A DNA stretch of 64,000 bases from positions 186,001-250,000 of the forward strand of contig DATNQD010000086.1 in NCBI GenBank assembly GCA_036702865.1, written 5' to 3'. This stretch comes from Trichocoleus sp. (lineage in GTDB: Bacteria > Cyanobacteriota > Cyanobacteriia > Elainellales > Elainellaceae). Within the stretch, counting starts at the first letter, position 1, and the number at the start of each line of letters is the position of its first letter. Made by a program: the position numbers and the translations under genes. A model generated the notes under the pieces. The model saw only the letters and a list, made by a program, of their open reading frames with translations, had not been told where the DNA came from and searched no databases. Of the stretch, positions 63,693 to 64,000 are shown piece by piece.

Positions 63693-64000
63693 TGCTTTTC
63701 CTGAATTTCCTTTCAATCGGCAAAGGGCAAATAACGGTAAATTTAGAATTTACTATTATGAATATAACTCTAAAGTTCACTAATGCGATAGCCGTCTCCG
63801 TCTCAAATCCGAAAAAGTTTCGATTCTACTTGACACCTCAAATCTGCAGTTTTAGTAAGTTTCTACAATTTTCTTTATATTTAGATTAACCGCTTTGATT
63901 AAAGTCTTTGATTGATTCAACGACGATTTCAAATTAAAACTTTGGATTACCAGAGAGAGTTCTACGAAGAGAGCCCTTGTTTTTGTAGAGCACCAACAGA
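63693..64000. other. Window-end intergenic stretch
   Basis: About 300 bp, AT-rich, upstream of the cyAbrB gene. No convincing frame, terminator or RNA gene is visible. It probably holds the cyAbrB promoter. Confidence 0.4.

Noticed and set aside
1..64000. CRISPR array, insertion sequence or prophage
   Set aside because: No regularly spaced repeats, transposase-like protein or phage structural genes were seen.

Overview
The window is a stretch of cyanobacterial chromosome. The evidence is a set of lineage-restricted genes: psbI, a CpcS-type phycobilin lyase, cp12, pcyA, a CRR7 homologue, zipN/ftn2, cyanophycinase, cyAbrB, a DUF3769 outer-membrane protein and a PTPA-CTERM protein. The HIP1-type octamer GCGATCGC and its core CGATCG are frequent throughout. 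Moderate GC content, an HpsJ-like protein and many large multidomain proteins fit a filamentous, Leptolyngbya-like organism, but the genus cannot be fixed from the window. No phage, insertion sequence, CRISPR array, rRNA or tRNA was recognised. This is ordinary core chromosome with accessory genes scattered through it.

Layout. 1-2.0 kb: partial cyclic-nucleotide-binding protein and pstS, whose upstream region carries a four-unit Pho box. 2.0-6.8 kb: DCC-family oxidoreductase, psbI (38 codons), the LptD-like DUF3769 protein, an unknown protein and cpcS. 6.8-15.7 kb: cell-envelope genes, with two divergent GT-C-like polytopic proteins, a small secreted protein built of 15-residue repeats, a B12-binding radical SAM enzyme, a DUF502 protein, a GT2 glycosyltransferase and an HpsJ-like protein. 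16-21 kb: a small membrane protein, an overlapping toxin-antitoxin pair, rlmN, an orphan potD and an orphan cyanophycinase followed by an AT-rich gap. 21-31 kb: cysteine desulfurase, two FHA proteins, pgl, a 57-residue zinc-ribbon protein, a SpoIIM/membrane-protein/RDD cluster, CRR7 and pdhA. 31-42.5 kb: zipN, AEC and MATE transporters, a two-gene histidine-kinase operon, a universal stress protein and an EamA transporter. 43-49.3 kb: cp12, tsaE, a PTPA-CTERM protein, hisIE, hemL, a metallothionein divergent from an MFS transporter with a shared SmtB-type operator, and a small membrane protein. 49.6-56.8 kb: a modular DUF1574/SGNH protein, DUF167, a [2Fe-2S] protein, a 2TM protein, DUF4346 and a third GT-C protein. 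56.9-63.7 kb: MFS transporter, DUF4394 protein, tatA, pcyA, cobL, a CPBP protease and cyAbrB.

Functional threads. Pigment and tetrapyrrole supply is represented by hemL (5-aminolevulinate), pcyA (phycocyanobilin), cpcS (bilin attachment) and cobL (corrin ring). Carbon flow is represented by cp12, pgl and pdhA. Envelope construction is represented by three GT-C-like proteins, GT2, HpsJ-like, DUF1574, DUF3769 and PTPA-CTERM proteins. Several genes depend on TTG or GTG starts that a good Shine-Dalgarno sequence supports (hemL, the DUF502 gene, zipN, pgl), and the sequence yields several genes below 60 codons (psbI, tatA, metallothionein, zinc ribbon).

I saw no clearly new multi-gene system. The observations most worth following are the metallothionein/MFS operator, the secreted 15-residue-repeat protein, the low-complexity insertion in ZipN, the repeated modules in the DUF1574 protein, the GT-C family proteins and a dispersed palindromic repeat present in three copies.
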